A DNA stretch of 64,000 nucleotides. Origin: Rariglobus sp967755175. GTDB lineage: Bacteria; Verrucomicrobiota; Verrucomicrobiia; Opitutales; Opitutaceae. Of the stretch, positions 11,601-19,226 are shown in pieces. The position numbers and the translations under genes were made by a program. The notes beneath the pieces were generated by a model, which saw only the letters and a list, made by a program, of their open reading frames with translations, searched no databases and was not told the DNA's origin. The stretch covers positions 12,356-76,355 of the forward strand of contig CBRAFO010000007.1 of NCBI GenBank assembly GCA_967755175.1, written 5' to 3'. Numbering within the stretch: position 1 is the stretch's first letter; the number at the start of each line of letters is the position of its first letter.

Positions 11601-13473
11601 CACCTGCACGCTCACCAGTTGGGTTTATCTCAACTCCGTCACCGCGTGGACCCGCGTCTTTGACTTCGGCACCGGCACGACGAACTACATGTTCCTCACA
11701 CCGAAGAACGGCTCCCCCAATAAGGTGCGCTTCGCCATCCGCACGGCGTCCACCTCCGAGCAGGTCATCGACAGCACTTCGGCAATCACCGCCGCCGGCT
11801 GGCACCACGTCGCCGTGACCCTCAACGGCGCCACCGGCACGCTCTATGTGGACGGCGCGCAAGCAGGGCAGAACACTGCAATGACGCTCAACCCGTCCTC
11901 GCTCGGCTCGACCACCCTGAACTACCTCGGGAAGTCCCAGTTCTCCGCCGATCCCTACCTCAATGGCAAAGTGGACGACTTCCACATCTACGGCACCGTC
12001 CTCACCGCCGCTCAGATCTCCAGCCTCTACGCCGGGCTCGCCAATCCTACGGTGACGGTCACCGCCGGCGACACTCAGAACGCTCTCAGCTGGACCGCCG
12101 TCACCAACGCCACCACCTACCTCGTCATGCGCTCCACTGTTTCCGGCGGCCCTTACACCGTCGTCGCCAGCGGCCTCACCGGCACGAGCTACACCGACAC
12201 CGGTCTGACCAACGGCGTCACGTATTACTACGTCGTCATCGCGCAAAACTCCTTCGCCCAAAGCTCCGGCTCGACCCAGACGAGCGGCTACCCCGTGCCG
12301 CCCGTCCCCGCCGCACCCACTGGCCTAGGAGGCATCGGCTGGAACGGCGCGGTGGATCTCAGTTGGACAGCCTCCAGCACCGCGACCGCCTACAACGTCA
12401 AACGCGCCACCACCTCCGGCGGCAGCTACACCACGCTCGCCAGCGGTGTGACGACGACCACCTACTCCGACACCACCGCGGTGGACGGCACCACCTACTA
12501 CTACGTCGTCTCCGGCACCAACCTCGGTGGCGAAAGTTCGAATTCCGCCGAAGCCTCCGTGATCTTCACCCAGCCGAAAGCCTGGCTGAAGTTCGACGAG
12601 ACCAGTGGCACCTCCGCGGCCGACGCGTCGGGCAACAGTTGGACCGGCACCCTCGTCAACGGCCCGACATGGAGCGCCGGCCGCAGCAACAACACCGTCG
12701 ATCTGGACGGCTCCAACGACTACGTGACCCTGCCATCCGGCGTGGTGAACGGCCTCACCACGTGCACGCTCATGGCTTGGGTGGACCTGGACGCGATTGC
12801 GAACTGGGCGCGCGTCTTCGATTTCGGCACGGGCACGACCAACTACATGTTCCTCACCGTGAAAAACGGCTCCGCCGGCAAGGTGCGCTTTGCCATTCGC
12901 ACCGCATCGGTGCCCGAGCAGGTCATTGATGGCACAGCGTTGCCCATCGGCGGTTGGCATCATGTGGCCATTACGCTCAATGGCGCAACCGGCACGCTCT
13001 ATTTGGATGGCGTGCAGGCGGGCCAGAACACCGTGATGACGCTTACGCCTTCGAGCCTTGGAAACACCACGCTCAACTATATCGGCAAGTCGCAGTTCAG
13101 CGCCGATCCGTATCTGACGGGCCGTGTGGACGAGTTCCGCATCTATAGCCGCGTCCTGAGTGCCACGGAGATCGCCTCGCTCATTGCGACCAGTCCGGCC
13201 GGCTTGGTTTCCGCGCCCGCCACGCTCACCGCGACCGCCGGCACCACCCAGGTGGCGCTGAGCTGGGGATCGGTATCCACCGCCACGAGCTATGACGTGA
13301 TGCGCGCGACCGCCAGCGGCGGCCTCTACACGGCCGTGACCACTGGACTCACGACCACGAGTTATACCGACACCGGGCTCACCACCGGCACGACCTACTA
13401 CTACGTGATCATTGCGCGCAGCTCGACCAGTGAGAGCCCCAACTCTCCCGTCGCTTCCGCCACCGCGCAGTAA
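8671..13473 (+). CDS. Large secreted alginate-lyase-like protein with LamG/FN3 array
   Basis: Product of 1,600 residues, a paralogue of the preceding gene. The ATG at 8671 is preferred over an in-frame TTG at 8644 because it starts a normal signal peptide (Arg-rich n-region, then LLGALLALLSPLASA). The N-terminal beta domain matches that of its neighbour (SNWTGATFDADNVGGSG). The lyase-like region lies at about 262-595 and keeps HPGLLHTAADFERM, ANWDLATINAIYAIGVLCDD and QETGRDQGHC. Then follow FN3 (620-703), LamG (706-913), LamG (917-1122), FN3, FN3, LamG (1304-1508) and FN3 (1512-1600). It lacks the He_PIG, DNRLRE and Verrucomicrobia-type C-terminal modules of its neighbour. A strong terminator sits 9 bp after the stop, closing the 68-13473 block. 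The lyase activity is inferred from superfamily resemblance; substrate unknown. Confidence 0.85.
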   Translation: MNACPTQGSRPRARFLLGALLALLSPLASAATLTFSTSAPTGGAASTSNWTGATFDADNVGGSGTNANGSPNNGSANDGTTYVAADRPAQGQTFTTGSNVGGYTLSAITVRMQGYTNNTASGSNIGGYDLNDTSSTFRIRVGRLSGTTFIPLTQETAAAGGTGNPGAGATANGPGTYLTFTLKAPIVLAPNTTYAFDLGTSADLFEWLGIRDAATGGNPYAGGTAYTSGASGVAAGTITTQAGERVFQVDLTTYTAPAAGTFVHPGLLHTAADFERMRTKVALGQEPWATAYANLAASWMGSQTAWTPRAQATIIRGDTNNTTLVANDIVVAYGSILRWKISGDIAYADNAVNICNKWSSTLTGLDGDTNIALISLNAYQFAIVGEMLRTYPGWSSTDFAAFQTMMKGIFYQNANNFLTTHWGTCYSHYWANWDLATINAIYAIGVLCDDSTLTNQALTYFYDGVGAGCIDRLVNFLHPGYLGQVQETGRDQGHCTLDISLIGPFCEMAWDQGIDLYSYNNNRVLAGAEYVAKYNLNSDVPFAVYGNCEGWRMTAPSDASRGTQRPGWDLLYNHYVNRKGLAAPYTKAFADQMRPSGYYNMDQPPFDTLTATLDPIATGANPSGLTSIVTAQQPVLSWWGSAYATSYNVKRATTSGGSYTTIATGVTTNTYTDTSVVTGTTYYYVVSATTASGETGNSNETSAIIGTSLVARLKFDETSGTSAADSTGNGWTGTLVNTPTWSTGNIGNAVSLASASSQYVTLPSGVVSDLSDFSISTWVYLNSVSTWARIFDFGTGAERYLYLCPKAGSGKVRFAISNSGNYGEEGIDGDAALPSGQWVHVAVTLSGTTGSLYVNGRLVGQTTGMAFAPKRLPSTSLNYIGKSQFSDPYLNGKVDDFRIYRGALTLADVQTLAATGIAHLKFDETTGTTAIDSTRNGWTGTLVNGPTWTTGTLANAVSFDGSNDYVTLPAGVVNGLTTCTLTSWVYLNSVTAWTRVFDFGTGTTNYMFLTPKNGSPNKVRFAIRTASTSEQVIDSTSAITAAGWHHVAVTLNGATGTLYVDGAQAGQNTAMTLNPSSLGSTTLNYLGKSQFSADPYLNGKVDDFHIYGTVLTAAQISSLYAGLANPTVTVTAGDTQNALSWTAVTNATTYLVMRSTVSGGPYTVVASGLTGTSYTDTGLTNGVTYYYVVIAQNSFAQSSGSTQTSGYPVPPVPAAPTGLGGIGWNGAVDLSWTASSTATAYNVKRATTSGGSYTTLASGVTTTTYSDTTAVDGTTYYYVVSGTNLGGESSNSAEASVIFTQPKAWLKFDETSGTSAADASGNSWTGTLVNGPTWSAGRSNNTVDLDGSNDYVTLPSGVVNGLTTCTLMAWVDLDAIANWARVFDFGTGTTNYMFLTVKNGSAGKVRFAIRTASVPEQVIDGTALPIGGWHHVAITLNGATGTLYLDGVQAGQNTVMTLTPSSLGNTTLNYIGKSQFSADPYLTGRVDEFRIYSRVLSATEIASLIATSPAGLVSAPATLTATAGTTQVALSWGSVSTATSYDVMRATASGGLYTAVTTGLTTTSYTDTGLTTGTTYYYVIIARSSTSESPNSPVASATAQ

Positions 13474-13481
13474 ATACGCGC

Positions 13482-13516
13482 AGCCCGCCACTCGACTCCG
13501 TGTGGCGGGCTTTTTT
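13482..13516 (+). terminator. Rho-independent terminator
   Basis: A perfect 10-bp stem, AGCCCGCCAC (13482-13491) with GTGGCGGGCT (13502-13511), has a 10-nt loop and runs into a T tract at 13511-13516. It starts 9 bp after the stop codon of the second giant lyase-like gene. Confidence 0.9.
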
Positions 13517-13842
13517 CGTCAAAGTGTCACCGGCGCCCCCCGCCGGCGAACCAGCGGCTCATGATCGCCCACCGACAAACATCATCGGTGACGAGATCGG
13601 CGCCCCGCCCGTCCGGGCCGGTGGTTGCCTCTCAGTTTCATTCCTGAAAGATCATGAAAACTAACAAAACACGGCCAGTCCCCATGAATCGCCGCCTCCA
13701 TGGATCGCCGTCCTCCCGACCAAGGCGGGGGGGATCGGGTAGGGCGCGGACTCCGCTCCGCGCCTTCCCTCATTCCTCACCGCCACGGCCCGACTACTGC
13801 TGCCCTGTTGCCAACCTCGTCCAAGCCGTTCAACTTCTCTCC
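13517..13842. other. Non-coding gap with a REP-like hairpin
   Basis: Between the terminator and the antitoxin start there is no credible gene on either strand. The one visible structure is a GC-rich hairpin, GGCGCGGA (13743-13750) with TCCGCGCC (13757-13764). It is flanked by AGG and CCT runs that would extend the stem imperfectly, a form typical of REP-like palindromes. A promoter for the toxin-antitoxin pair presumably lies here, but I cannot point to one. Confidence 0.5.
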
Positions 13843-14076
13843 ATGCCCATCACACTCGACGCAATTGTTGAAGAGACCCGTCAATGGCCCGACGACGTGG
13901 TGGCTGAATTGATCGACCGCATCGTGATCGCCAAACACGGAGGTATTGACGCCCAGCATGCCGAATCATGGGCCAAGATCGCCCAATCCCGCCTAGCCGA
14001 AGCCGAGCGTGATCCCTCGGTGCTGGTGCCCGGAGACGTGGTGAGCGCCCGCATCCGCAAGATTGTCGGACTGTGA
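13843..14076 (+). CDS. Antitoxin, addiction module component (TIGR02574-like)
   Basis: Product of 77 residues starting at the ATG at 13843; the longer upstream open frame is low-complexity and not credible as coding. The helical, charged sequence (MPITLDAIVEETRQWPDDVV at the N-terminus, later PGDVVSARIRKIVGL) fits the small 'addiction module component' antitoxins that pair with RelE/ParE toxins. Such antitoxins bind and neutralise the toxin and often autorepress the operon. The stop codon overlaps the start of the toxin gene (GTGA at 14073-14076), giving translational coupling. Family assignment is from sequence resemblance and gene order. Confidence 0.75.
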   Translation: MPITLDAIVEETRQWPDDVVAELIDRIVIAKHGGIDAQHAESWAKIAQSRLAEAERDPSVLVPGDVVSARIRKIVGL

Positions 14077-14366
14077 AACCGCACCACCTCCACCGTGAAG
14101 CCGAGGAGGAATATGTGGTTGCCGCTGAACACTACGCGCGCATCAGCCCGGCGCTGGGTATTCGTTTTTACGAAGAAATCGAACGCCTGATCGCGGAAGT
14201 GCGTGCACGTCCGACCCTCTATCGCAGGCATATCGGCGACATCCGACGCCACTTTTCGACAGCATTTCCTTATGGGGTGCTCTATCACAACCGGCCGGAT
14301 CACGTTTGGATTCTCGCCGTGATTCCGATGCGTCGTGCGCCTGATTATTGGCTACACCGCCTGTAG
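14073..14366 (+). CDS. RelE/ParE-family toxin
   Basis: Product of 97 residues with a GTG start overlapping the antitoxin stop. The pattern of an N-terminal helix pair (EAEEEYVVAAEHYARISPAL) followed by beta strands containing RRHFSTAFPYGVLYHN and a C-terminal RRAPDYWLHRL is the fold signature of type II RelE/ParE toxins (ParE_toxin, PF05016), which are usually 90-100 residues long. Members cleave mRNA on the ribosome or poison gyrase; the sequence alone does not separate these. The pair sits between a polysaccharide-lyase block and a LacI regulator and shows no link to either. Confidence 0.8.
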   Translation: MKPHHLHREAEEEYVVAAEHYARISPALGIRFYEEIERLIAEVRARPTLYRRHIGDIRRHFSTAFPYGVLYHNRPDHVWILAVIPMRRAPDYWLHRL

Positions 14367-14504
14367 ACTGGGTTACGTAATTTTCAGGCGATGCGGATTT
14401 CTTCGTGGCACCTCCGTCCCCATCTTCCGGCAACTGCCTGCTGGGTGGAGATGCATGACGTCTTCGGCTTGGCCTCATGGATCGCCGAGGTTATGCACAG
14501 GGAC

Positions 14505-15533
14505 TCAGCCGCTGGTTTTCTGCGGCAGAGTTTTCCCATCCACCCAACGCCCTTCGACCAGGAGGTCGCGGCAGATCTGGGGGATACCACAATCGTTGTC
14601 GTTGATGAGTGAGATGGCGGCGAGCATCGCGGTCCGCCCAATTTCCTTCGGGTTCTGGTCAATCCCCGCGTCGATCGGCGTGTCGAGCACGGTGGTCGTC
14701 GCCAGACCGATGTCCTCCGGCACCCGGTATCCGGCCACCGCGATCATTTGCTCCAAACATCCCACTTCCGTGAGGATCGCGTCGGGCTTCGTTTTTTTGA
14801 GCCAGGCGGTGAACTTCGTCTGGTGTGCTTCGATCCCCGGCCGCTCGATAAAGAAGGGAGGCACTTGCTCCTTCGCGGGAACGTCTTTTTGGGCCCACTG
14901 AAACCCGGCACCGAACATAATGGCCTGCGCGCCTCCGCCGACGAACGCGATCCGTCGGTAGCCCAGTTGCCTCATTCGCGTGAAAGCGGTGACTCCGTTG
15001 ATCGCCTGCGCGCTGCCCACCAGATGGAAGCGAACGTCGTCAACCCGTCCGCCAAACCCGACCACGGAGAAGCGTTTCCAGTTAAAATTCTGCCAATCGA
15101 TGGGGAAGGAGCGATGGGGCGCGATGAGTATGCCTTGGATGTTTCGAGTCAGTAGAATCTCCTCCAAGCGTGGCAGCGTCATCGCCCCGCCGAGCACGAA
15201 CTCTTCGAGCCGGTAGCCATACTCCTCCGCACAGGCCGCGGCCCCGAGCCAGTAGTGATCAAACTCGATCCATGCACGCAGCTTTTTTGGCTCGGGCCAT
15301 ACATTGAGCCACGCGATCACCGCATGCTTCGACCGGGGCGACTTCCGTTTTCGATACTGCGAAAGCGCGGATAACATGGGGTCCGGCTGATAACCCATCT
15401 CGGCAGCCTTTCGCAGGACCTCGTCGCGGCGCACCTTCGGGATACTCGGGTCATGTTTCAACGCCATCGTCACGGTCGAGCGCGCCAAGCCGAGTGCGCG
15501 GGCCAGATCTTTTTGGGTAACACGCTTTTCCAT
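14505..15533 (-). CDS. LacI-family transcriptional regulator
   Basis: Product of 342 residues. The ATG at 15533 is chosen because AAGGA lies 7-8 bases upstream; an in-frame TTG at 15557 would add eight residues. An N-terminal LacI helix-turn-helix (residues about 5-50, TQKDLARALGLARSTVTMAL) is followed by a hinge (MGYQPDPMLSALSQYRKRK) and a periplasmic-binding-like sugar sensor domain. It is divergent from the GH51-GH43-GH35-GH43-GH59 run beginning at 15727, the usual arrangement for a LacI-type regulator of a sugar-utilisation operon, and a perfect palindrome lies between them (15578-15593). It probably represses the run until an oligosaccharide or monosaccharide binds. A homologous regulator at 56246-57280 serves the second cluster. 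Confidence 0.9.
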   Translation of the reverse strand: MEKRVTQKDLARALGLARSTVTMALKHDPSIPKVRRDEVLRKAAEMGYQPDPMLSALSQYRKRKSPRSKHAVIAWLNVWPEPKKLRAWIEFDHYWLGAAACAEEYGYRLEEFVLGGAMTLPRLEEILLTRNIQGILIAPHRSFPIDWQNFNWKRFSVVGFGGRVDDVRFHLVGSAQAINGVTAFTRMRQLGYRRIAFVGGGAQAIMFGAGFQWAQKDVPAKEQVPPFFIERPGIEAHQTKFTAWLKKTKPDAILTEVGCLEQMIAVAGYRVPEDIGLATTTVLDTPIDAGIDQNPKEIGRTAMLAAISLINDNDCGIPQICRDLLVEGRWVDGKTLPQKTSG

Positions 15534-15577
15534 GATCAATCCTTTCTCGGAGCACAATCGATGGGTGGCAATCGTTC

Positions 15578-15593
15578 ACTGACCTGAGTCAGT
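15578..15593. promoter_or_regulatory. Candidate LacI-type operator palindrome
   Basis: ACTGAC-CTGA-GTCAGT is a perfect inverted repeat with a 4-bp spacer, 45 bp upstream of the regulator start and 134 bp upstream of the divergent GH51 start. Position and symmetry fit an operator. Typical LacI-family operators have a central CG pair, which this lacks, so the assignment is tentative. Confidence 0.4.
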
Positions 15594-15726
15594 AGCGCCG
15601 CATTTGAACCCCCGTTTGATTTAGGAAGAATGCTCCCACCCCTGAGGTTGGGCCCTCTCTCCGTCGCCCAAACCCCGCCCCATTGTCCCTGCCTTCACCC
15701 TCCGATCGAGACATTCCCGCATTCCC

Positions 15727-17682
15727 ATGAAGCTTCCTTCTCCCATTCTCTTCGTCTCCTCGTTGCTCGCTTTCGGGTTGTCGGGGCTTCACGCGCAACC
15801 AACCACCGTGACCGTGCAAGCCGGCGCCCCCGGCAAGCCCATCAGTCCCGATCTCGTCGGCATCTTCTTTGAAGATCTCAACTATGCCGCCGACGGTGGC
15901 CTCTACGCCGAACTGATTCAGAATCGCTCCTTTGATTACTCGTCCCCCGACCACAAGGACTGGACCTCCCTGACCGCGTGGCAACTCGCCCAGCGCGAAG
16001 GCGGCCAAGGCTCGGTTACCATCGAAACCGAGTCGCCCCTCAACGCGCAAAACCCGACCTATGCCGTGCTCTCCGTCGCTGCCGCCGGTCGCGGTGTCGG
16101 TCTGATCAACGAGGGTTTCGACGGCATCCCCGTGAAAGCCGGTGAGACTTACAACGTCTCGCTGTTCGCCCGCAAACTCACCGGCTCGGCCGCCCCGCTC
16201 AGTGTTCGCCTCGAAAGCAAAACCGGCGCGCTCCTGGCCGAAGCAACCCTTCCGGCGCCGACCACCGATTGGAAACAAGTCTCCACCACCCTCAAGCCCG
16301 CGACCACCAACGCCGACGCCCGCCTCGTCGTGCTGGCCACCGGACCAGGGAAACTCGCGCTCGACATGGTTTCGCTCTTCCCCGCGAAAACCTTCCACAG
16401 CCGTTCCAACGGACTCCGCGCCGACCTCGCTCAAGTGGTCGCCGACTTGCACCCGAAGTTCATGCGCTTCCCCGGCGGCTGCCTCGTCCACGGCGATGGA
16501 CTCGACAACATCTACAATTGGAAAAATACCATCGGCCCCGTCGAACAACGCAAAGGCCAGTCCAACATCTGGCGCTACCACCAGACCGTCGGCCTCGGCT
16601 ACTTTGAGTATTTCCAGTTCTGCGAAGACATCGGAGCCAAGCCACTCCCCGTCGTAGCCGCCGGCGTCTGCTGCCAGAACTCCAACCACACTCGCGGCAC
16701 CGGGCAGCAGGGGCTGCCGCTCGACGCGATGCCCGCCTATATCCAGGACGTGCTCGACCTGATCGAGTTTGCCAACGGCCCCGCCTCGTCCACCTGGGGC
16801 GCCAAGCGTGCCGCCGCCGGCCATCCCGAGCCGTTCCACCTGAAATACCTCGGCGTCGGCAATGAGGACCACATCACACCGGTCTTCAAAGAACGGTTCC
16901 ACCTGATCTACGACGCCGTGAAGGCGAAGCACCCCGAGATCACCGTCATCGGCACGGTCGGCCCGGCCTCAGACGGCGATGATTTCGTCAACGGCTGCAA
17001 AATAGCCGACGAGCTCCGCGTCCCCATAGTGGATGAACATTACTACAAGCGCCCGCAGTGGTTCTGGGACAATCTCACTCGCTACGACACCTACGACCGC
17101 ACCAAGTCCAAAGTCTATCTCGGCGAATACGCCGCCCACGACGACAAGCGCCGCAGCACCCTGCGCTCCGCCCTCGCCGAGGCCGCCTACCTCACTAGCC
17201 TTGAGCGAAACGGCGACGTCGTCCCCTTCGCCTCCTACGCGCCCCTGATCGCGCGCAAAGGCCACACCCAGTGGAGCCCCGACATGATCTATTTCACCGG
17301 CACGGAGGTTTTTCTCACGATTAACTACCATGTGCAGCAGTTGTTCAGCGTGAACAGCGGCGACGCCTGGCTGACGACCACCCTGAGCCAGCCTGCGACG
17401 CCATCGCGTTTCGCCGCTTCCGCCGTGCGGGACAGCCAGACCGGCGACCTCATCCTGAAATTCGTTAACGGCGACAACGCCGCCCGCCCGCTGCACATCG
17501 ATCTCGTCGGCGCGAAAAAACTCACCGCCACCGCCGTGAAGACGGTCCTTGCGGCCTCCGACGTGGATACGATCGACGCAGAGGCCGTGCAGCCGAAGAC
17601 CTCGCCGATCACCATCGCTCCGACGTTCGACTACGAGGCCCCGGCAAACTCCCTCACCGTGATCCGCATCCACACCCGTTGA
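15727..17682 (+). CDS. Secreted alpha-L-arabinofuranosidase, GH51
   Basis: Product of 651 residues with a signal peptide (about 1-23, ending LSGLHA). The N-terminal GH51 block IFFEDLNYAADGGLYAELIQ is intact. A carbohydrate-binding-like region (about 60-215) precedes the (beta/alpha)8 barrel, whose predicted acid/base is E380 (GVGNED) and nucleophile E467 (YLGEYAAHD). A C-terminal beta domain follows. The enzyme would release terminal arabinofuranose from arabinan, arabinoxylan or arabinogalactan outside the cytoplasm. It is the first gene after the divergent LacI regulator, and its stop overlaps a possible start of the next gene (TGATG at 17680-17684). A second GH51 at 54015-55945 is frameshifted, so this is the intact copy in the window. 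Confidence 0.92.
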   Translation: MKLPSPILFVSSLLAFGLSGLHAQPTTVTVQAGAPGKPISPDLVGIFFEDLNYAADGGLYAELIQNRSFDYSSPDHKDWTSLTAWQLAQREGGQGSVTIETESPLNAQNPTYAVLSVAAAGRGVGLINEGFDGIPVKAGETYNVSLFARKLTGSAAPLSVRLESKTGALLAEATLPAPTTDWKQVSTTLKPATTNADARLVVLATGPGKLALDMVSLFPAKTFHSRSNGLRADLAQVVADLHPKFMRFPGGCLVHGDGLDNIYNWKNTIGPVEQRKGQSNIWRYHQTVGLGYFEYFQFCEDIGAKPLPVVAAGVCCQNSNHTRGTGQQGLPLDAMPAYIQDVLDLIEFANGPASSTWGAKRAAAGHPEPFHLKYLGVGNEDHITPVFKERFHLIYDAVKAKHPEITVIGTVGPASDGDDFVNGCKIADELRVPIVDEHYYKRPQWFWDNLTRYDTYDRTKSKVYLGEYAAHDDKRRSTLRSALAEAAYLTSLERNGDVVPFASYAPLIARKGHTQWSPDMIYFTGTEVFLTINYHVQQLFSVNSGDAWLTTTLSQPATPSRFAASAVRDSQTGDLILKFVNGDNAARPLHIDLVGAKKLTATAVKTVLAASDVDTIDAEAVQPKTSPITIAPTFDYEAPANSLTVIRIHTR

Positions 17683-17717
17683 TGGATTTCATACCCGTCC
17701 GTCCACGCACCCGAACA

Positions 17718-19226
17718 ATGATCCGCCACGCCCTCCTCCTCAGCGCCACCCTCCTCATGACGACTGGACTCTCCTCCCTTCACGCGACCGCGCCCACAGC
17801 CGCAGCCGCGCCCGCAGAGTTCACGCCATCGAACTCCCGCCCCACCGTCATCCTTCGCGGCGACTACGCCGACCCCACGATCCTGCGAGACGGTGACGAT
17901 TATTACCTGACGCATTCGCCGTTCCTCTACGCGCCAGGTTTCCTCATCTGGCACTCGAAGGACCTCGTGCATTGGAAACCCGTCTGCCGCGCCATGACCA
18001 AGGTCGTCGGTTCGGCCATGGCGCCCGACCTCGTTAAATTCAAAGACAAATTCTACATCTACTTCCCCGCCGCCCAACGCAACTGGGTGATCTGGGCCAA
18101 AGACATTTGCGGTCCGTGGAGCGACCCCGTCCGCCTCGACGTCAACTACATCGACCCCGGCCACGTCGTGGACGAGAAGGGCCAGCGCTGGCTCTTCCTC
18201 TCCGAGGGCTATCGCGTCCGCCTCTCCGACGACGGTCTCGCGGTGGTCGGACAAAAAGAAAAGATCTATTCCGGCTGGGACTACCCGGCCACCTGGAAGA
18301 CCGAAGGCAAGTTCCTCGAATCCCCCAAACTCATTCGCAAGGACGGCTGGTTCCACATGATCTCGGCCGAAGGGGGCACCGCCGGTCCCGCCACCAGCCA
18401 CATGGTGATCACCGCCCGGTCCAAGAGCCTCGACGGCCCTTGGGAAAACTCGCCGCACAATCCCATCGTTCACACGTGGAGCGCCGACGAACCCTGGTGG
18501 TCGAAAGGCCACGGCACCCTCATCGACGACGGCCATGACCATTGGTGGATCGTTTACCACGCCTACGAAAACGGCGCCTATCCGCTCGGCCGCCAGACCC
18601 TCATCGAACCCGTTCAATGGACGTCCGACGGCTGGATCGACGCCGCGCCCAACGCGCCTCGCCTGCCGGAGGCCGTCCAAGACATGCCGCTATCCGACGA
18701 CTTCGCCGGCCCCGCCCTCGGCCTGCAATGGACCACGTGGCGCGACTACAATCCTGCAGACATCACCCTCAAAAGTAACAGCCTCTATCTCCGCGCCAAA
18801 GGCACCACGCCCGCCGACGCCCGCCTGCTGCTCACCACCGCCACGGACTCCGCCTACACGATCCAGACCGAAGTCACCGTCGCCCCCGGAAGCACCGGAG
18901 GACTCATTCTCTTCTACAGCGAAAAAGCCTTCGTGGGCATCACCTCCGATGGCCACGGCTTCACCGTCCACGAAGACGCCAAGCGCACCAGCCGCCACGA
19001 TGGCTCTCCGGGCAACCACTGGTTCCTGAAAATCGTCAATGACGGCAAAACCTGCGCCCTGCTCGCCAGCCGCGACGGCAAAGCCTGGGAGACCATCCAG
19101 TCCGGCATCGACGTCTCCAACCTGCACCACAACCGCTTCAAAGGTTTCTTCGCCCTGCGCCCCGGCTTGATGGCCGCCGGCACCGGCGATGTCCGCTTCG
19201 ACCGCTTCAGCTATAACCCGCTATGA
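17718..19226 (+). CDS. Secreted GH43 glycosidase with C-terminal beta-sandwich
   Basis: Product of 502 residues from the ATG at 17718, chosen because a normal signal peptide (MIRHALLLSATLLMTTGLSS) begins there; starts at 17679 or 17682 remain possible. The five-bladed propeller of GH43 spans about 40-320, with the catalytic triad visible as D52 (YADPTIL), D146 (YIDPG) and E201 (LESPKL). Residues about 330-502 form a concanavalin-like GH43_C2-type domain (LSDDFAGPALGLQWT). This architecture is common in beta-xylosidases and arabinofuranosidases; the exact activity cannot be read. The stop overlaps the next start by ATGA (19223-19226), so the genes are translationally coupled. Confidence 0.88.
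   Translation: MIRHALLLSATLLMTTGLSSLHATAPTAAAAPAEFTPSNSRPTVILRGDYADPTILRDGDDYYLTHSPFLYAPGFLIWHSKDLVHWKPVCRAMTKVVGSAMAPDLVKFKDKFYIYFPAAQRNWVIWAKDICGPWSDPVRLDVNYIDPGHVVDEKGQRWLFLSEGYRVRLSDDGLAVVGQKEKIYSGWDYPATWKTEGKFLESPKLIRKDGWFHMISAEGGTAGPATSHMVITARSKSLDGPWENSPHNPIVHTWSADEPWWSKGHGTLIDDGHDHWWIVYHAYENGAYPLGRQTLIEPVQWTSDGWIDAAPNAPRLPEAVQDMPLSDDFAGPALGLQWTTWRDYNPADITLKSNSLYLRAKGTTPADARLLLTTATDSAYTIQTEVTVAPGSTGGLILFYSEKAFVGITSDGHGFTVHEDAKRTSRHDGSPGNHWFLKIVNDGKTCALLASRDGKAWETIQSGIDVSNLHHNRFKGFFALRPGLMAAGTGDVRFDRFSYNPL

Noticed and set aside
2962..13195. Regular DNA repeats suggesting a CRISPR array or tandem repeat element
   Set aside because: They are in-frame protein module repeats (LamG, FN3) of several hundred bp, not short spacer-separated repeats.
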